The translations under genes were made by a program, and so were the position numbers. Positions 58,831 to 64,000 of a stretch of 64,000 nt of DNA are shown one piece after another. This DNA is from Boswellia sacra (Eukaryota; Streptophyta; Magnoliopsida; Sapindales; Burseraceae): assembly GCA_013180625.2 (NCBI GenBank), contig SNVD02014754.1, positions 434,001-498,000 on the forward strand, given 5' to 3'. A model generated the notes under the pieces. It was not told the origin of the DNA. It worked only from the letters and a program-made list of their open reading frames with translations, and made no database searches. The first letter of the stretch is position 1. The number at the start of each line of letters is the position of its first letter.

Positions 58831-61380
58831 TTTCAAGCAACAGCAACCCGAAGAGAAGGTTCTGTCCTTTTGTTTTCTCTCATGAAGGGGTTTAAAAAAA
58901 TAGAAAGAAAAAAGTCGTAACTACTCATTTATTGGTCATCTTGCTTTGCAATTATGGAGGGTGATGGTGGTCACCGCTTACACTCCAAACCTTTTTTTAC
59001 TTTGTTTGACTACTGTTACTGTTACTTAGCCTCATTGACTTTGAAAATCCTAAATTTAAAGCTAAAGAAATTTTTAACCGTCTCCTAAGCATGCATATTA
59101 ACATTCGAGGATTGTATCGTGCCTTCAAAGATTGTATTTAATAATTAAAAACCTATGTAATAATAAAATAATCTATTAATTAAAAATAATCTAATGTAAT
59201 ATCAAAATTATTGTTATATTGATTTTATGTAATCCTCAAAATTATTGTATAATCTTCATGATATTACTAACATTCAAAGAATTTTTATTCTTACATCTCA
59301 ACCCCAAACTTGATTGTGAATCTGTGATCCACGATATACTAAACATCTACGAGATAATAATAGTTGTCTAAAACCAAAAAACTCATGTAAACTTGAGTAG
59401 TTGTTTATGTAATTTTTCTTAATCAAGGAATTACTTTCCCAGTTTTGTCTTCTATGCGTTTGGTGGAAAAGTTATCAAAGGTCACCTTCGATGTACAAGG
59501 TTCCAGTAATGACTAAAGAGTAAACCAAAGTATGTTCCCTGATTAAATGCTTATAATATAATATGCATTCTAAAAAATAATTAATAAAATAGTCTATATA
59601 AACAATGACTAATGAGAATTTCCATATCATTTCCAAGTTTTCTAATGTCTGGTCCCATGTGTCATTAAGTAGTGGCAGTGAGTATGAGGGACCAATGTTT
59701 CCATGACACAATGTGATGAAGATCTCCAAAGATCTCAACTCAACCCCCATCATAATAACTTGTAACAAAACATAAAAATTACATAAGAACAATCCACTCC
59801 ACTCTAACTGCCTCTCAAACTTAGATTTGAAGCACAAACTAAAATGGGTCTAGTTAAGAAATTTGCATGTGTGGATGATTATGTTTACTGGTAATTGGTG
59901 GGGTAGTGTAGAGTAGTTGCAATAGTTTATGATTTGCGTTTGGGATGGAATATCAGTCGCAGATAGCATAATGAAGGAGTGGTTGAAATTGACGGAAGAC
60001 AGTCAAAGCAATATGTGCATTAGTATGCATGCTCTTGAATATGAATATGATTCACGCTTAGAGGTAGGTATGGATTTGGTCAACTCAACCGACATGGGTG
60101 TCCCCATTCATTCTTCAATCTTATCCAACTCCAGCCCTCACTTCAAGTTCAACATAGAAATATAATGTCACTTCAACTTTCAATTGTATTTTATTAGTTC
60201 AACAACCAAAATTATAATATGATTTTGAGAAATTGAATGGCAATATTTTCGTTAATATACTATGGTTATAATCTCTATCAAATTGAGTATTGAGATTAAT
60301 AATTTAATTAGTAAATTATCAATTGCGTATACAGCAAGAGTAAGGTGTATAGGTGGACTGGAATCAAATTAATATTGTTATGAAGTCGGCCATCATGTTG
60401 TTGAGATTCTAGTATAATTATTCGTGGAGCTTGCCAAAAAAAGTAGAATTATAAAATAAGCAGTGGCATGCATCCAGGCTCCAGCCATCCCTGGTCGTTG
60501 ATCACTGTGTAAAGTAGTTTACCAATTGTTAGATTTAGACTTCAATAAATGGATAGTTAGTGCCTTTTCTCTTATATTATTTTTCAAAAGCACATGAAAT
60601 ACTGGACTGTACTTAAGTCAAGGGTGAAGGAGGGTTTCTGTGACTGTCACTTCAGATGATGAAAATATTTAGCTAGCTACAGGGCAAGTCAAAGGAGACA
60701 GATTTGCAAGCCAGCCCATCATTAATCTTCCCCAAATGTAATGCAGGGTTAGGTATTCAACTCTAAAGTTAACGTTAACAAGACTTTGGTGAAGACAGAC
60801 AGGCAGACAGGTAAGCTTAAGATAGATTGGGGAATTTATTAGGAAGTGGAGATGGAGCTTAACATTCAAGCAAGGGGTGACTGCGTGGCAATTATGATTG
60901 TTAACACCCACCGCCAGCCAGCCAGGCAGGATGGCATGCAAATACAAATAGATGTAGATTGATTTGATTTGATTAGAATAGAGGGAAATTGATTAAGCTT
61001 AATGGCTCCGATAAATGCAATATATCATACATCACTTTTTTTTAATAAATAAATATAGAAAAATTATAAATAATATTTTTAAAAATTAAATAAAAATTAT
61101 AAGTAAATAAAAATTATAAATACAATTTTTACTTACTCATTAATAATTTTATATATTTATTTATGATTTTTATTCATTTTTTAAAGAGTGATATATGATA
61201 TATTGACTATAGTGTAATCATCCCAAGCTTGATTTAATTAGTCTGCTTGATTTTGACTTATCTTACAACTTAAGGTGGATTGGAGGAAGGGAATCACATT
61301 GGCAACCTTAAGTTAAAGGTAATGTTAGGGGAAACTAACAAAGACATCCAAAATTTTACCATAGGATATTCTTAGTAATT
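58831..61380. other. Intergenic DNA, no gene seen
   Basis: Promoter-side flank of the receptor kinase followed by AT-rich DNA. Open frames at 59475-59837, 59929-60165 and 60669-60947 have no recognisable motif and I do not support them as genes. Confidence 0.55.
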
Positions 61381-61500
61381 GGAGGGTATATTGATCATTT
61401 CATATTTTAAAATTATTCCTCATATATATTAAAAAAAATTTCGAATAACTCTGATATAAAACCTAATGATGATGGCTCTGAGATAAAACCTAATGATAGT

Positions 61501-62648
61501 TTAACCCCCGTATTTAAGAAATAGCTTCAAATGGCCCTACTGTTGTCTCATCTTTGTTAACTTGGATAATCAACATTAAAAGAACTTTAATGTCATTTTA
61601 ACAGTTTAAAAGAATTTCTGAACTTGGTTAGTAAAGATGATTAATTTCTGAACTTTCACAAGCATACACAAATTTTGTTATTTATTATAACATTGATCCT
61701 GAGAAAAAAACCAAAATGTCTCAACTTTTTGTCTTCCATTTTCACGCCTCCCTTCCTCCTCAAACCACTCATCTAGCGCCTCCTCCTCCTCTCTTCACGC
61801 CGCCATAATCTCTAACCTACTTTTTTCCAAAATCGCCTCCTCCTCCTCATTCTCCTTTCCTCTGCCTCCTCCTCTCTCTCCAGTACCCCTAATCTCCAAC
61901 ATAAACAAATAGCCGCTAGCCCACACAAAATGAAACGGACAAACACCCATTGCCGTCGTCGCCTATCACTATCAACCTCATCAACTCCACTCAACGTTGC
62001 CTGTCATTGCCGCCCATTTCTGCCTACCAAGTATCCAAGTACACCTTTCCTTTTGTTATATATATATATCTCTCTCTCTTCGATTTTATTTTCTCTCTCT
62101 AGATTGAAAGCTTATATTTTAATATTCTTTATGTTCTTACTATCTCTATCACGAATTTGCGATCTGAGCTTCGACCAGATTGGGTGTGGGAAAATACCGC
62201 TCAATGGAGCCCTAGAACTTGAGGAATTTTGGGAATTGAATTAGGATTTTGATGGTAAGGTTTGGCTAGGGTTTTAACTTCAGGAGTGGTGGGACCTAGG
62301 GTAAATTAGTGATAGAGAATGGATGGGTCTACAGCAGGGGTAGTTTTGCGATGTGTGGTGGTGATAGAGAATGGATGGCTCGTGGTAGCGTGGTCCTACA
62401 ATCGATGGTGGTGGGGGTGGTTATGCAATGAGTGGGGTTATTAGGTCTTACGTGTAGGTTGTTTATGCAAAGATTTATAATCTGGAGTGCTAATGAATAT
62501 GTTTAATTTGGATATATTTAAATTTTTTAAATTAAAATAAGATTATTTGACGATATTATATATTGGGATAAAAGTACTTATTTACCCATTCGATTATCAA
62601 AGTTGAAAGAAATAATTTGAGAAACTATTTCTTAAACGCGAGGGTTAA
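61501..62648. mobile_element. Possible inverted-repeat element
   Basis: TTTAACCCCCGTATTTAAGA near 61500 has an imperfect inverse (CTATTTCTTAAACGCGAGGG) at 62625-62644. The similarity extends a further 20 bases outward on both sides. The interior is more GC-rich, with a CCTCCTCCTCCTC tract and GGTGG repeats. The outermost ends and a target duplication are not identified, and no transposase is seen. It may be a MULE-like non-autonomous element or a local inverted duplication. Confidence 0.35.
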
Positions 62649-63131
62649 ATCATAATCAGGCCTTACCTCAAGGCCATTCATGAAGATTTTCCTATATATT
62701 AATAGTATTGTCTAGGAGGACTGATGGCTACATCCATCCATCAAATAATGTTGGCACTGGTGTGGTGCAATGGTTGATTATTAAATAGGTTGATGCAGCC
62801 TTAAACTGTAGTGGAGGTCTTTGTTGTCGTATAGGTTTTTGAAGTGAAAAAAAAAACAGTCGCAAAGTATTGAGTGGTGGCTTTGGCTCTGTATATTTTC
62901 TCAATTGCGGCTATTTTTGTCAAAGCGAGTAGTTTTACGGAACGTTCACGTTCGATCACTTTCATTTATTTTTTTGTTTTTGAGCTTTTTAAGTCAGTAA
63001 CTGTTTGTTTCTACTTATTATTTAACACTTAAAGAATTTAAATTTAAATCTTATAATTTTTATTTATTTTTTTATTTAACACTTATTTTAAGTGATAAAT
63101 TACTTAATTAAAAAAATAAAAAAATTATCAT

Positions 63132-63307
63132 TTTTTTAATCAATATTGTCTAAATGAGGTGTTAAAAATTTTATTATATAAATATCTCTACATATTAAAA
63201 TAATATAAATTTTATCAAATTTTTTAATCATTATTGTCTAAATAAGGTGTTAAAAATTTTATTCTATTAATATCTTTACATATTAAAATAATATAAATTT
63301 TATTAAA
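63132..63307 (+). repeat. 88-bp tandem duplication in AT-rich DNA
   Basis: Two adjacent 88-base units share TTTTTTAATCA.TATTGTCTAA, AGGTGTTAAAAATTTTATT and ACATATTAAAATAATATAAA, with few differences. The surrounding 1 kb to the window end is over 80 percent A/T by eye and resembles the interior of a MITE or decayed transposon, with no gene. Confidence 0.8.
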
Positions 63308-64000
63308 TTTTTATTTATGAATATTATTTTAATTTATTAAAAGGTACAATTTTGGTATATTTGTGATTGTTTTAGTATTTATTATCAAATTGTTATATTA
63401 TTTATTACTATATTTATAATTATCATATTAAAATAAGATAAATATATTTTATAATTGGTACACTTTTATTTATTTCTATTAATATTTCAAATTGTTATAT
63501 TATTTATTAATATGTTGAATAATAACTATTAAAAAATTTGATATTATTATAAATAGCGAGTTTTAAAATAGATAATATATTTGATAGAATATTATTACAT
63601 ATTATATGGACAGTTTTATTGAAACTTCAAAAGTTATTTATTAGATTACTAAGGATATTTTATTTTATTTAATAGTGTAAATTTAAAGTAAAAAATTAAT
63701 ATTTAATATTGTCAATTAAAAGATCATATTAGTTTTTTTTTCTTTTTAGGTTTATGAAATGAAAAATACTTTAATTAATAAAATTATTCTTTTATGATTT
63801 AAAATTTAGTCGTCAAAATGTAATGGATAAAATACTACTCTTATAATTTTTTTTTTTAATACAAATTGATATGCCTTAAACTTGATATAAATGGAGGAAT
63901 GAATTTTAAAAATTGATAATATTAATGATATAGTAGTTATACAATAATATTATATGAGTTTATATAACATAATATTAACTATTTGAATGAAAATGAATTT

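Noticed and set aside
59475..60165. Two open frames of 120 and 78 codons upstream of the receptor kinase.
   Set aside because: No motifs, no splice or promoter context, composition of random AT-rich DNA.
61930..62244. A 104-codon open frame.
   Set aside because: Low-complexity Ser/Leu-rich translation of CT- and TATA-rich DNA, opposite strand also open, no domain, and lies within the possible inverted-repeat element.

Overview
This is a window of nuclear DNA from a eudicot plant. The evidence is the intron-rich, AT-rich layout, a five-exon NIP aquaporin, a STOP1/STOP2-type zinc-finger gene, an At5g10290-like LRR receptor kinase with 11 coding exons, and plant Copia, hAT and CACTA elements. 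I cannot assign a species from sequence alone.

Layout. (1) 1-8,000 holds two ordinary genes in divergent orientation: an NIP aquaporin on the minus strand (3,323-4,894), apparently broken by a one-base deletion in its second NPA motif, and an intronless STOP2-like C2H2 zinc-finger gene (6,947-7,963) with a (CT)24 tract just upstream of its start. (2) 8,000-12,000 is AT-rich intergenic DNA with two small terminal-inverted-repeat elements. (3) 12,071-39,522 is one copy of a small unrecognised gene that was first hit by a Copia element and then built up into a 27-kb nested transposon stack. (4) 40,500-49,850 carries four more copies of the same small gene family (two to three intact, one frameshifted), plus a solo-LTR-like block with a heat-shock-element motif. 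(5) 50,511-58,700 is an LRR-II receptor kinase gene on the minus strand whose 11 coding exons sum to an exact 604-residue frame. (6) 58,800-64,000 is AT-rich intergenic DNA with a possible inverted-repeat element and a short tandem duplication.

The nest can be resolved almost to the base from target-site duplications (TSDs). A Copia element (12,422-39,460, TSD TATAT) sits in small-gene copy 1. An hAT element (14,109-35,826, TSD GTTTTATA) sits in that Copia. A second Copia (14,842-21,658, TSD GAGCC) sits in the hAT 5' leader. A solo LTR (22,341-23,729, TSD TTTTG) splits the hAT zf-BED exon. A CACTA element (26,195-34,982) sits in the hAT 3' part, and another solo LTR (27,364-28,767, TSD CCAAG) sits inside the CACTA. 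The CACTA element shows no transposase that I can see, but carries exon-like fragments of host genes: an RSS3/LHW-type bHLH-MYC_N exon and a sterol glucosyltransferase (UGT80) exon, both antisense.

The item I would follow up first is the dispersed tandem family of small proteins sharing a conserved N-terminal block (S-I-E-A-L-A-M-A-G-x-D-Y-x-E-x-G). I recognise no known function for it. The nested stack, the gene-capturing CACTA, the hAT subterminal direct repeats and the NIP frameshift are the other main points.
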